In this document: piece after piece, positions 36,013 to 50,043 of the stretch
Numbering within the stretch: position 1 is the first letter of the stretch
How the letters are laid out: every line of letters begins with the position of its first letter
NCBI GenBank assembly: GCA_014529385.2
Contig: CM043969.1
Location: 74,138,676-74,194,675 of the forward strand
Source of the DNA: Adiantum capillus-veneris
Lineage: Eukaryota; Streptophyta; Polypodiopsida; Polypodiales; Pteridaceae
Length of the DNA: 56,000 nt
Direction of reading: 5' to 3'
Notes under the pieces: generated by a model
Told to the model about the DNA's origin: nothing
The model's input: the letters and a program-made list of their open reading frames with translations, nothing else
Databases searched by the model: none
Position numbers and translations under genes: made by a program

Positions 36013-37224
36013 CTACTCATCTCTTTTTACTTGAGTGGTCTTACACACTATAGATTCATCTTTGTCATCCTTCAAGTAAGAAGGTAATGTTTTCAAGGTC
36101 AATGGTTTCGACATTCCTGAAGCTTCAGATCCACAATCCCCATACAAGGATTGTACATCCATATTCATGTCAGAAGGTAGGTTATCCAACCAAACTTCCT
36201 CTATAGGAGCTGACTTTAGAGTTAGGCTCCCATCATTCATCCCTCTAACTTTTTCCCATAAGTGTCCTAGCCAGTCTTCCTCTACAAATGGAATTCCGTT
36301 TAAAGCATCTTTGTTGTCCGGCACTATAAGTTCTGGTTCTTTTGTTTCAAGGTGGGGTTCTGCCACCACATCGGGTTTTTCTTTAGTGTCTCTTACCACA
36401 AGCTACTCAGGTTTTGCAATACTTTCAAGCTTGGGTTTTTGTTTTTCCAGCATTTCTTGCGTGATTCTTACCAAATTTTGATAAGCTTCCAGCTTAGCTG
36501 CTTCCATGTCTGGAGAAGTATAGTTTTTCCATTTGTTCTCCATGTTTTGGCTTGCTTTAAATCTTGCTTGGTAGGCTTCTAAGGCTGCGTTAATAGGCTC
36601 AAAAATTTTATCAATTAGAATGGATCCTCCCGATTTCACGGTTGTTTCCTTGATTTCACTTCCAGTTTCTTTCACCTTTTCTTGAAATAGCTTTTTTGCT
36701 TTCTCCTCAATTTCAACCCGTTGTTTTTGTTTTCTCATCTCATATCTTTTGCTTCTGCTTCTTTTGATCCTTTGAGAGGAAACTTTCGTATTTTTCGAAT
36801 CATCAAAGGAGTTGTGTTTCTTTTTCTTGGCATGGGCTCTAGTGATTACCTTGATTGGAACAATCGGTTCACTCTCTGATGAGCTACAAGGTATCACTTG
36901 GACTACGTTTACTATTGTTTTACCCTTGTTTAAAGGATTTTTAGGACAATCTTTCGAAAAGTTTCCTCCCTTTTTGCAACATTGTATGCAATAGGCTTCA
37001 ACTAATTTAAGGTTTTTGTCAGGCTCTGGACATTCATTTTTCCAATGATCATCTGCACCACAGTTGTGACAATTTCTCGTTCTTGGCTTAATCATGGGTC
37101 TTACCATGGGAGGTCTGACACCTTGATTAGCTACATAATACATTGGTGCAAGATCTAGTGGAGCATAAGTCACGGCTTCTTCCATTGGTGGTGGATGTGA
37201 ATTATACCAATCTCCTTTTACCAT
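36013..37224 (-). pseudogene. Gypsy gag C-terminal region with zinc knuckles
   Basis: Two stretches (36,403-37,224 and 36,013-36,399) are the same frame, separated by one TAG at 36,403-36,405 that could be CAG. Near residue 50 a CCHC zinc knuckle is clear (CHNCGADDHWKNEC). A second, near residue 78, is degenerate (CIQCCKKGGNFSKDC, His missing). Then come a basic region (RIKRSRSKRYEMRKQKQRVE) and a coiled-coil-like stretch. Gag packages element RNA. The usual large N-terminal capsid part is not visible upstream of 37,224, so the gag is truncated. Confidence 0.7.
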
Positions 37225-38125
37225 GACTCTTTGTGTATGCCCTGATTTCCTAGTACACGACTAGATCTAAGGTTCATATAGACTTATGAAGCCCTGGATA
37301 GAGTACTTACCTTTGGATTGACTTGTTGTCAATTTCCACTTGATTTGATTGTAACTTTCTGTCAAGCTACTAATTCCTGTACAAATTTGATCAAGTTAGC
37401 TATTCTTCCATAAAATAGTAGAGTTTTTGCCAACTCTCATGATTGGTCTATATGTATCACTTCAAATTAAGCTATGAGAGTCAAATTGACTTTCAGATTC
37501 GACTTTAGCAAAAAATCAAAGGATTAATCTGCAACCTGGAAACTGAGTGAACATATACCAGTTCAGATCCAATTGAACTCAAAATTGCCCGGTGGCTTTG
37601 TATTATGCTGGTCTAGCACTTTAAGGTTCAAAAGTCAAAGCTGGTGTCCTTGGCTAGCAGTAGTAAATAATCATGATTATTTACTTTTGCTAGTTTTTTT
37701 CACTTTTTGGATTGGTTTGGCAAGTATACAACCTGTTAAAGTCCCTGGACAAGTTTCAACAAGTTTGGATAAAATCTGATCAAGTTTATCAACTGTTTTG
37801 TGTCCGCAGACTTTGATTTCAAGAATCTGGCTTAAGTCTCATTTTTGTGATCCAAATTTCACCAAAATTGATTTGTGGGGTCTACTTGATATGCTTGACC
37901 TTGTGGTATACTCACATTTACAAAATTATCAAGTTTTGAAGCAGATGTAAATAATCACGATTATTTACTCCATCTAAATTTTTGCAATTTTTTGTCCCAA
38001 TTCTGACACAATTTGCTAAGCACCTCAAGTTAAGGTCACTAGCCAAGTTTGGACAATTTTTGGTCAAATGGTCATCAATTTTTTGTCCACAGACTAGCTT
38101 TGCAAATTTGGTCTTACCAAATATG
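37225..38125 (-). other. Gypsy leader with palindromic motifs
   Basis: A geneless stretch. It contains a perfect 22-base palindrome centred on ATAATCATGATTAT (37,663-37,684) and a near-perfect one centred on ATAATCACGATTAT (37,947-37,968). Related motifs occur at 536-554, 831-847 and about 41,459-41,475. It ends at about 38,125, where copia LTR sequence begins. Confidence 0.5.
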
Positions 38126-38129
38126 GTTT

Positions 38130-38330
38130 ATCAATTGAAGGGGATCGGGGAGCACCACAGATGGAGAGTGAGAGAGAGAGAGAGAAGGAGACACACACAC
38201 GATGTGGATGGGGAGACTGTGAAGTGGCAGCTCCCCCTATACAGTATACTCACTATAAGTATAGGGTAACAGTGGGCAGGCGCCCATGACCTGGGCAACC
38301 GGTCAAGGCACATAGGCCTTAACCCCAACA
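38130..38330 (-). repeat. Copia 3' LTR (element 1)
   Basis: On the minus strand the LTR begins TGTTGGGGTTAAGGCC at 38,330, directly after a polypurine tract (TTAAGTGGGAGGT, 38,331-38,343). It includes a GA/CA-rich tract (38,165-38,200). The left end is not resolved. No matching 5' LTR is found upstream of gag. Confidence 0.55.
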
Positions 38331-38555
38331 ACCTCCCACTTAAAGGCCAATGTGCCTTTAAGCAAGATCTACTAGTGTACAACTAATAGAAGGTGAGATA
38401 TTCTCTCAACCTATGCCCACTGACTCTCGATGAGCTAGTGCATCCGGCTCTACTGATAGACAAACATCCCGCTGAGGAAGCCACACAGAGCTAGCTCCAA
38501 GCTCTGCAAATAGTCTACAAGAGCTCATGCACTCCTGCAAGTATCGGTCCAATAC

Positions 38556-40127
38556 CTACAAACCTCCCCTATGCTGTATGCCGAGATCAGTCATCGAATA
38601 ACTAATCAACCCTGCTGCAAATGCTCCCACTGCAGCTGCTATGTAGGGCCTCGAGATCAGCATCTTGTACATGAGGACACCGAACGTTGATGCAACCCTG
38701 AGAACCTCTGCCACCTCCAACTCAGAACTCAACTCATGGCAATCCTGTCCCCTATCATAGAGACCATGGCACTCTGACTCCGAGCTCTGGAGTGACTCCT
38801 CGTGCCCACCACATATCACATGTGTACCAAGAGTATCCATCTGTCCTGAATCTGCATCAAGCTCTGGCATAAGCATATCAAGAAATGACTCCACAATAGT
38901 CAACATCTCAGCATCCATGCGAGTCATCTCTGTCATCACCTCTGATGACTCATCCTGCTGTGACTCACTAGAGCCGTCCCGCTCTACCTGTGCATCCGTA
39001 GACGCAACTTGCACAACAAGGTCACTGCTCTGCACTCCATGCAAAGCATCCTGCAACCCACAAGCAAAAGAGACTCGCCTGCTCTCTCGCTCTCTACATG
39101 GCTGCATGATCACAGAGACAACACCGTCTCTCCCGTGATCCACATGCAATGGGTAACCTGTACCACTCCTGGCACCTCTCGCAATCACTAGCGAACCCAA
39201 ATGCAACGCAAAAGATCGCTCAAGCAGCGATACCCAACATCCACTATCTCGTAACTGTCTGACTGAGATCAAATCCCGTCTCAGATCTGGCATATAACGC
39301 ACATGACACAGGGTAAATATCATACCGTTGGGCAAGGACAAACATACGTCTCCTGCACCCTCAATGTCATACACAGCACCATCAACCATGTGCACACAAC
39401 CAAGTCTCCCACTAGAAAACGTGATAAACCACTCACGATGTGACGTGACATGGAAAGTAGCATCTGAATCTAGTAACCAATGTGAAGACAATGTGCAATC
39501 CGATATGCAATCCGTAGACATAAGATCGTCTGAAGACAAGCTAGATATAAATGTGACATCGCCGTCACAAGCATACTCAGTAACCACCGTACTGATCTCA
39601 CTAGCATCTGTCGTGCCCAAATCTGCATCACGCATCTGTCGCCTCCGTTGTCTCAAACGCTTGAAAAATCGACGCCTAATGTGCCCTCTATGTCCACAAT
39701 GCCAACATGTCAAGTCTCTATGCCGTCGAGACTTGCGTGTGGGATCAATATCTCCCATGGACATAGAAGTGGGACTAGACTCCCCTGTAGACATGGATGT
39801 CGCGTACATAGCATGTAAACTCTGCCATAAAGCATGAGTTGTAGTCTCTCTCGAGACCTGCCAGTAAATAGACTCAACCAAATGCAAATGAATCGTAGAC
39901 ATGGCTAACTCATCAAGATCCTGCCAATCATCATCACGCATAGACTTGGGCTTTGCCGATAAACCACGCGAGGGTTTATCCTGCCCCAAATCCGCCAATG
40001 CAACAAGCATATGCTCCTTCCAAGCAACAAAATCTGCACCATCAAACTGTGTCAGACCATAACGCTGGAAGGCAAATGAAAAATCATCCATAATGCTCAC
40101 AAAATAGCAACCAACAATGAGTAGCAA
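38556..40127 (-). CDS. Copia gag-protease ORF with pol deleted
   Basis: A 523-codon uninterrupted ORF; the likely start is the second Met (MDDFSFAFQRYG, about 40,091). Order: gag N-terminus (FDGADFVAWKEHMLVALADL), WQSLHAMYATSMSTGESSP, zinc knuckle CWHCGHRGHIRRRF (last Cys replaced by Phe, about residue 153), then protease SHWLLDSDATFHVTSHREWF (normally LLDSGA; Gly is Asp), YMPDLRRDLISVRQL, and an acidic linker. The end (ASTFGVLMYKMLISRPYIAA) matches the region after RT in copia pol. Integrase and the RT core are therefore deleted, yet the frame stays open. It could act as a non-autonomous gag-type element, but the altered knuckle and protease argue against enzymatic function. Confidence 0.7.
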   Translation of the reverse strand: MLLIVGCYFVSIMDDFSFAFQRYGLTQFDGADFVAWKEHMLVALADLGQDKPSRGLSAKPKSMRDDDWQDLDELAMSTIHLHLVESIYWQVSRETTTHALWQSLHAMYATSMSTGESSPTSMSMGDIDPTRKSRRHRDLTCWHCGHRGHIRRRFFKRLRQRRRQMRDADLGTTDASEISTVVTEYACDGDVTFISSLSSDDLMSTDCISDCTLSSHWLLDSDATFHVTSHREWFITFSSGRLGCVHMVDGAVYDIEGAGDVCLSLPNGMIFTLCHVRYMPDLRRDLISVRQLRDSGCWVSLLERSFALHLGSLVIARGARSGTGYPLHVDHGRDGVVSVIMQPCRERESRRVSFACGLQDALHGVQSSDLVVQVASTDAQVERDGSSESQQDESSEVMTEMTRMDAEMLTIVESFLDMLMPELDADSGQMDTLGTHVICGGHEESLQSSESECHGLYDRGQDCHELSSELEVAEVLRVASTFGVLMYKMLISRPYIAAAVGAFAAGLISYSMTDLGIQHRGGL

Positions 40128-41110
40128 ATGTCAACCAAATCAGCCCTAAATTGACTCGAATCGCATCAACAAAAGTCTGCAAATATGGCTCAAAACCTGA
40201 TGCAAAATTGCACCAATAACTGTGCAAAACCTTGCACAAAATCACAAGTCAATATGACTCGAATCCGGCTACCTAGCTCGTAGCCACACAAGCATACATC
40301 ACAATATTCACTCCTGTGAGTGTGCCAAGATAACTGTACGCCTGTCAAACCCGTGAGCTAATCACCAAGCCCACACTGTGCGGTATCGATGCATACACAC
40401 GCACAAATCTCCCACCTGCAGAGAACACCGCACGCAAATGCTGAGTGCAACCCGTAATCTCTACCAAGATCGCATAAATGATACGCATAAAACTCCTGGG
40501 AAAATTTCGCCAGAGTTTTGTCAGTAAAACGACCATAAAACTAGTAACCAAACTGACTGCACGCTCTCGGAAATTTGGCCAACTCTTGAAATTTTTACCT
40601 CGAAGTGTCCTTGAGCTTACCAACTGGTTCAGACAACTTTTAAGCTTACTCTCCAGTCGGATTGAGTGGTTTCGAGTCTTTTCGTGCTATTTCTAGCTGT
40701 AGACTTGAAAGTTTGCAACTTCCAATAACAAATCATACTTGATTCTTTCAGAGTGAGCAATGTTCTAAAATCCACCTCGGATCCTACTTACCCTACTCCT
40801 AGATTCTCATGCAATGGGATTGTGGAAAGTGTCCACAAACACTCGTTTTCTTGTCTTTTATGGTTTTTTGAGCATTGATCCTAAGATTTCTCTCATCTAC
40901 CAATCATCCTCAAAATCCTAATATATTTCTACAATCCTACAATCCTAAAGGCACTTAGTAAGTACAATTACTTCCAAGCTACCTCTACACAGCAAAGGAC
41001 GACAATCTTAGGCTATGCATTTCTAAAAGAAAGTTTTGAACTCTAGGCGATCCTAGTTAAAGGATAACTTCACAAGACCCTCATGTTTTTCCCTAGTTTA
41101 GGTCTCTTTG
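40128..41110. other. Geneless leader sequence (copia 5' side, then gypsy leader)
   Basis: The part next to gag (to about 40,680) is probably copia leader; beyond it A/T-rich sequence leads to the gypsy PBS. I see no second copia LTR and no reliable boundary. Short frames here lack any family features. Confidence 0.35.
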
Positions 41111-41130
41111 ATCCCCGGCAGCAGTGCCAA
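41111..41130 (-). other. Gypsy primer-binding site
   Basis: On the minus strand this reads TTGGCACTGCTGCCGGGGAT, closely like the PBS of plant Athila/Tat gypsy elements (TGGCGCCGTTGCCGGGGA type). The LTR edge TGTGGGACAC follows at 41,132 in the plus reading, the usual spacing. Confidence 0.7.
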
Positions 41131-41131
41131 A

Positions 41132-42050
41132 TGTGGGACACATGTCTAACCTCACTATCCTATCTTATTGCAATATTAGCGAGAACCACAATTAAATTGT
41201 CAATACATGGGACGAAGCTAAATCGACTAGTGCATACAGGCTACAAGAGGTTTTCAATCTCTCAGGAAACAACTAACAGCTCGCATCTAACTCAAGCTAC
41301 ACGTGACTGAAATCACCAAAAGCCAATCGCTCATCGGCAAACAAATCACATCCGTTACAACATCAAATGACATCCAAACGTAACGAAACTTCTAGGACAT
41401 GTTTATAAGACCTAAGCACACATGCTTATGGTCTCAACCCCACTTTAGGTGAAGTTCCAAAATCGCGATTATTAACAGCATTGGATTTTTGACCTAGTCG
41501 TTTTCAGCCCAAAATGCATCTAAATGCTTAGCAATGATGCCCCAATATCCCGCCTATGCTTAGTTTTTTATTTGAAAGTGTAAATTCCTAGTTATGATGA
41601 AATTAGGCCGCGGGTTGGCGATGCCAAAAGCTACGAATTATTGTGATGTGCTTATGTCAATGCGTAGAGCTCTTACCTGCGGTTGTAATGCAACAAACGT
41701 GACCGCAATGTGAAGATGGGAGAGGGAGTAGGAAGTGTGAGAAGGAGAGGAGTGAGTGTTGTTAGCTCACGCTGTGTATTTCATTATCCAAAACTTATAA
41801 AATACTTACAAAAATTGGATTTTATACCTTAGCCAAGGTTTTTGGTGGTCAAGAGTAATAATCTGGGAGTTCTACCAAAGATGGGTAATGATCGGCTGAT
41901 ATAATCTTGAATCTTATAGCCCGGGCTCATTAATTATAGAGTTTATCCGAGAAAATAGGAGTTACAATATTCCCGACTTATCAAAATAATAAGTGTTTTA
42001 CAATGAGAACTCTGAAAAATGGTATCCGTGTTAGCTTGCTGCTAAGAGGT
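41132..42050 (-). repeat. Gypsy 5' LTR (right end unresolved)
   Basis: It begins with TGTGGGACACATG next to the PBS. It contains an AATCGCGATT palindrome at 41,461 and a purine-rich GGGAGAGGGAGTAGG tract near 41,718. No gene is present. Without the partner LTR the outer end cannot be fixed. Confidence 0.4.
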
Positions 42051-42059
42051 GATATGATC

Positions 42060-43200
42060 TCTCATTAGATTAGAAGCACCTTGTGGAATTAGGGCCATAG
42101 GGTGCCTATGTAGAAACTCTAAACAATGGTACCTACGTGACCACAATGGTAGCTCTATGACCCTAGGGCCATAGTATCTCTCATAGAGTAGAGAGAAACA
42201 TATGGCATTGAAGATTTTACCTTATGGCCCTAGGGCCACACAAGGTGCCTCTAATCTAATGAGAGATGCTATGACCCTAGGGCCATAGGGTGGCCTAGGT
42301 GCCCTTATAGAACCATCTTATTGGCACCCTATGGACCTAGAGCCATATGACCTTTCATTATATTAGAGATCACCCTATGGACCTTGGGCCATAGAGTGCC
42401 AATGTATAGGTTCTAGAGGGACATTTATACCACTCAAGTATACCTACATGGACACCATGTACATATGACATCTCGTTAGATTAGAGGACAGCCTGTGGCC
42501 CTAGGGCCATAGGATGCCAATGTAGAAGCTCCAAAGGAGCATAAGACCACTCAAGGGGGCACCTACATGGGTGCCATGGACCTAGGAGCTCCATTTGACC
42601 TTGTGGACCTAAGGAAATAGGGTGCCAATGTAAAAGCTCAAGAGGGGCATTTAGGCTTGTTAAAATCACCTACATTTGCACAATGGCTACTTCACAGCCA
42701 TAACACCATAGGAGATCTCATTATATTAGAGGGCACCCTTTGGACCTAGGGCCATAGGGTGCCAATGTAGAGGCTCTACATGAGCATTTGGGCCACTAAA
42801 GAGCATCTACATGGGCACCAGAGAAACATGTAGCCTTGGAGCTTCTACTTTGGCACCCTATGGCCCTTGAAGCGTCTACCACAAGGTGCCCTCTAATATA
42901 ATGAGACCATCCTATGATCCAAGGGCCATAGTGTGGGCTCGGTGCCCTTGTAGAACCATTTTGTTGGCACCCTATGGACCTAGATCCATTGGACCTTTTA
43001 TAAGATTAGAGATCACCCTATGGTCCTTGGAAAATAGGGTGCCAATAGAAGCTCTATAAAGACATTTATGCTAGTCAAGGGCACCTGCATAGACATGATG
43101 TACATAGGAACTCTCACTAGTCTAGAGGACACCCTATGTCCTTAGGGGAATAGGGTGCCAATGTAGAATGTCTAAAGAGGCAGTTAGTCCACTCAAGGGA
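42060..43200. repeat. Degenerate tandem array (~100-140 bp unit)
   Basis: The phrase CCATAGGGTGCCAATGTAGA and close variants recur at about 42,390, 42,507, 42,609, 42,750, 43,034 and 43,150, mostly 100-142 bp apart. Each unit also has a palindrome of the type CCTAGGGCCATAGGG next to CCCTATGGCC, and TCTCATTAGATTAGAG. It is unrelated to the main satellite. The short minus-strand frame here is a repeat translation. Confidence 0.8.
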
Positions 43201-45990
<2,790 letters not shown>

Positions 45991-45995
45991 GTATC

Positions 45996-46024
45996 CTTCT
46001 TCTTCTTCTTCTTCTTCTTCTTCT
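45996..46024. repeat. (CTT)n microsatellite
   Basis: A short pure CTT run inside probable LTR sequence of the second gypsy element. Confidence 0.9.
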
Positions 46025-46985
46025 CGTAAATGAGAGATAAGAGCTTATGGAGACGGTGATGAAGAGCTTGCACCACTCCATATAATAGGTAAGTATTGCC
46101 ATGCGGTAGTAGTGAATTTATAGGCACTTGACAAAGCTGGAGTGAGTCCCAAGCCAAAAACTGGCGCTAGTTTTTCAACTAAGAATAGTTGCAAGCTTTT
46201 GGGCACTTTTCTTAAAACATGGCTTCGCTTTTGGTGGTCAACTTTACCACTTACTATCCAATTTTTACAATAAAATTGATCAATTGAACAATACTCGGCC
46301 AACTAATGAGACCTTGGCTAGACTATGCCGCATCGTGATATCCCAACATCATTATGACTTTCTTGTATTGCCTTGGTGTATTTACGGTACTACTTCTAAT
46401 AAAAATAATTCTCCCTTTACTTCCTTTTTTTCTCTAGGTGGTCATTTTTAAATCCGATGGAGACTAAAATTAATATTTTTATCTCTAGGTCATCCTAGAA
46501 ACCACATTGTTTTCAAAAACGTCAAAAAGCAGAAAAGCTAAAAATAGCGTAAAAAGAAAAAAAAAAGTAAAATTTTCTAAAATTGAACCACGGGTTTCCC
46601 TCGTCCCACTGGAATAAAATAGCGGACTCGCTTTTCACTAAAAAGCATTAAAAATCATAAAAAGCTAAAAATAGCGTGGAAAGCACTCGAAAAGCCGACT
46701 TTTACAGATAGCTTTTCAGGAACATACAGATTAAAGATTCAACCCTGCTTTTTGCAAAAAGCACCTAAAAGCATAAAAAGCACGAAAAAGGTAGAAATAA
46801 CGGATTTTTTCAAAACTGAGCCAAAAGTCTATCTTACCTACTAGAACATGGTAATGACCTTGCTTTTTACTCTAGAACCTTTCAATATATGTCAATCAAG
46901 CATCGTAAATCAAAATTTGACAAAACGAACATTAGAATCATTTTTTCTTATTTTCAAAAGAGACCCAAATTTTGGGGATCTTACA
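46025..46985 (-). repeat. 3' LTR of chromodomain gypsy element (left end unresolved)
   Basis: On the minus strand the LTR starts TGTAAGATCCCC at 46,985, directly after a polypurine tract AAGTGTGGGAGGA (46,986-46,998). The LTR interior is A/T-rich with repeated AAAAGC(A)TAAAAAGC phrases (46,520-46,790). Its pol lies at 54.07-56.0 kb, beyond the copia insertion. The left end is uncertain and may lie well below 46,025. Confidence 0.55.
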
Positions 46986-47025
46986 TCCTCCCACACTTGA
47001 AAAATTCGAGGTGTCCTCACCTCAA

Positions 47026-47252
47026 TGTTAGAATTAGGGTTGTAGAGAAACACACACAGCTTGGAGAAGACGAAGGAAGCTCAAGGCACACAACTGAGAG
47101 TGTGTTACTTAGTGTGCAGTGGAAAGATAGATAGCCCTAGAGTGATGGGCGTATATACATTGCACGGGGGAAAAAACCTCCTAAAGAGGGAAAAAATGTT
47201 CCGAAGGTCCTAGTGTGTTCACACACATCACTACCACATGTATATGGTAACA
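47026..47252 (-). repeat. Copia 2 3' LTR
   Basis: 227 bp, TG…CA ends in plus reading (TGTTAGAATTAG … GGTAACA). It aligns with 53,835-54,052, with scattered differences and a short extra stretch (TTCCGAAGGT) near 47,200. Confidence 0.9.
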
Positions 47253-47339
47253 AAACCCCCTTGGAGTGATGCAGTGAACAAGAGCCGCCGACACATGAGT
47301 AAATGGAAGTGCCATGCCCTGAGGACATGATCAGTCCAC

Positions 47340-48980
47340 AAAGGGGAGTACGCCCAAAGATTTGCGGAAAGCTTCGAGCTTCTCATGAGACAATGCCTTT
47401 GTGAAAATATCTGCAAGGTTGTCCTGTGTTGGCACATAAGCCAAGCTGATCTCTTCTGCTGAGAGCCTCTACCTGACATAGTGGTAATTCACCTCAATGT
47501 GCTTTGTGCGAGCATGAAAAACTGGGTTCCTCGACTGCCAATGTGCTCTGACTGTCAGTGTAGATAGCGGTTGCAGTGTCCTATCCAACACCCAAATCAG
47601 CTATAAGGTGTCTGAGCCATACACACTCAACCGTAGCTATGAATACTGCCCTGTATTTAGCCTCACAACTCGAAGTGGCCACAATAGGTTACTTCTTGCT
47701 CAACCATGATATAATGAACTGCCAAGCATGAAACAAAAACCACTTGTGGACAATCGCGTGTCAAATCAACAAGCACAATCTGAGTCCGAAAAAGCATGGA
47801 AGTCTGGCGGCAATGATCCCCCTTGGGATAAAACAAGCCAAGATGTAAAGTGCCACTAAGGTAGCAAAAAATCCTCTTGACAACCTGCCAATGCTTAGAC
47901 CCTAGGCTATGCATAAATCTGCTGACTTGTGAGACTACAGACTGAATATTTGGCCTCATGTTGCATACATAAATGAGGCAGCCAACAACAGTTTGGTAAA
48001 GAGTGACATCAGCAGGATTGCCAGCATCATGTAGACTCAACTTCAAACCTGTTTCCATGGGAGTGGCAATAGGTTTGCAATCCTCAAGTCCAAACTTACA
48101 TAGCAATGTCTCTATATAACTTTTCTGACACAAGGATCACACTGCTTAAATTGTATACCCAAGTAATGATGCAATAGCCCCAAATCTTTCATCTTGAAAG
48201 TAGCATTTAAATCAGGTTTAAATTCAGCAGTATGTCTCTCATTTGGTCCAGTGATTAGCAAATCATCTACATAAAGAACCACAATGAGAAGTACATCACC
48301 CTCACGCTTTACATACAATGTGCTTTCTGTTGGACTGTTACAAAAGCCTTGTTTGAACAAATGAGTGTCAGCTTTCTCATACGAAGAACGAGGAGATTGC
48401 TTGAACCCATACAAAGCCTTCTTACATCTGCACACTTTGTCCTCTTGTCCTTTCTTGACAAAACCAGGAGGCTGTGTTACATAAACTTCCTCAAATATGT
48501 TCATTCAAGAAAGGAGTAACAATGTCTGATTGATGTACATCCCAACCAAAATGAGCTGCCAATGCACATAGAAAATGCACAGTAGTCATACAACAAGTGG
48601 GAGAAAAAGTCTCTTCATAATCTATTGCTGTGCAGAACCTTTTGCAACAAGTCAAGCCTTATGGCGATTGATCTCACCATCCGGCTTGCATTTCATCTTG
48701 TAAACACACTTTGTACCAATGGCCTTTTTGCCAGGAGGCAAATCACATAAAGTCCATGTGTCAATTTATATAAGTGCATCATATTCCGATTGCATGGCAG
48801 CCATCCAATTTTTTGAATTCTGTGCTTCATCAAAAGACATAAGTTCCTCAACATCATGTAAGCTAGACACGGCCAAAGCATAACAATCTAATGCATAAGA
48901 TGCATGGCGAGAGCCTGAACGAGTATGACTAAACAAAGGTGCATCCAATTTACTGCCATGCAATGTATGCACCAGTCATT
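47340..48980 (-). pseudogene. Copia 2 reverse transcriptase and RNase H
   Basis: Read from 48,980 down: KNWMAAMQSEYDAL (RT start, 48,780-48,850), LPPGKKA, then after stops FVKKGQEDKVCRCKKALYGF (48,420-48,490), LLIVVLYVDDLLITG with the YVDD catalytic motif (48,250-48,300), MKDLGLLHHYLGIQF, KPIATPMETGLKLSLHDAGN, and GCLIYVCNMRPNIQSVVSQV. RNase H follows at about 47,340-47,690 with frame changes (TDSQS, then FTKA-like positions). RT and RNase H copy the RNA genome into DNA. Several frame changes and stops prevent a full product. The catalytic Asp pair itself is intact. Confidence 0.85.
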
Positions 48981-48999
48981 CCCTCATCAAGTACATCAT

Positions 49000-49525
49000 G
49001 TACATTTGCCCCCCCCTTGATCAGAATGGAGGGTGCCCATAGTACATTTCAAGACATTTTCAGCCATAGCCAGAAATTGTTTGAGGTACATAAAAACTTC
49101 GAACTTTTCTTTAAGCGGACATACTCATGCATGCCTGGAGTAATCATCAATGAAAGTCATGAAGTATAGGTAATTGACCAAGGATGGAGTTTGCATGGGC
49201 CCACAAACATCACTATGCACAAGCTGCAAGCTGCATGTGGCCCTAACTGAACCATCCTTTGGAAACTTAGGACACTGCATTTTACCCAAAATACAGCCTT
49301 ACAAACATGTTTGACAGGTGCTTCAAGAGGTGGCAAAGAAGCAACCATATCAGATTTCTTCAAATGCAGCAAACAGATTCTTCTTGATCCCAAGTACATA
49401 AAGTGCATCAACAAGTGTGAAAGAACTGCCATCTGCAGCAAATAAGAGGCATTGTTGGCACAAGTGACTGAATTCCCATGAGGGACAGACTTGAGAGAGG
49501 TGAACAATTCACGATTTGAGGTAAT
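49000..49525 (-). pseudogene. Copia 2 integrase, partial
   Basis: The part just after the nested insertion reads TSNRELFTSLKSVPHGNSVT (protease end region), then VSPKFP-like spacer and integrase: HSDVCGPMQTPSLVNYLYFM and TFIDDYSRHAWVCPLKEKFE (start of the DDE core, about 49,070-49,230). After a GTLHSDQGG motif near 49,020 the frame breaks and the next recognisable sequence is RT-proximal, so the integrase C-terminal part is deleted. The catalytic set is incomplete. Confidence 0.75.
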
Positions 49526-50043
49526 AAGACATATTTAGGAATTTTGGGAATTATTCAAGTCCCATTTTTTATAATGTTGCTCAAAAATTTATTATTTTTG
49601 TGTACTTTCAACTATCATCTATTTGTGGGCATACTCAATTGAATTTCCTTTTTTGTTTAGATAGCACCTACATTTTGACATACCTTAGCTATTTGTATAG
49701 GATTCTTACTTAATAATATTCTGTAGATGATGTGATGTACTCTGCTCTACTCATAACATAATGAGGACTTTAGAGTGCTTGGACGTCACTTTGATGCTTG
49801 TTAATGAGTTAGTTTTAGGGCATTTGGAGGGCTTTTTGGAAGGAGTTTGATCCTTGCTACCTATTGAAAACCCATACAACTGAGAAGTTGTTAAAACTAA
49901 TGGCCTTTTTGGTGGGAAAAAACATAGACGTGAAAAATGAATTTATACATGGAAATCAAGCTACTAAGCATAGAGATTTTAGGTATGACAAGCGCTTTCT
50001 AAAGTACCAAGAATCTAGCATGGCATTTACAAAAAGGTGTGTA

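Larger units (their letters stand above)
33996..42050 (-). mobile_element. Truncated Tat/Athila-like Ty3/gypsy element, nested copia inside
   Basis: On the minus strand the order is LTR edge (41,132), primer-binding site (41,111-41,130), leader, an apparent copia insertion (about 38.1-40.7 kb), more leader, gag end with zinc knuckles, protease, and the start of reverse transcriptase, which stops at about 34,000 next to the satellite. The pol style (FAWSYKDLKGVDPKI) and the PBS (TTGGCACTGCTGCCGGGGAT, like the tRNA-Asp-type PBS of plant Athila/Tat elements) agree on the lineage. The RT core, RNase H, integrase and 3' LTR are missing from this locus. The right end of the LTR is not resolved, so 42,050 is approximate. 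Confidence 0.65.
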
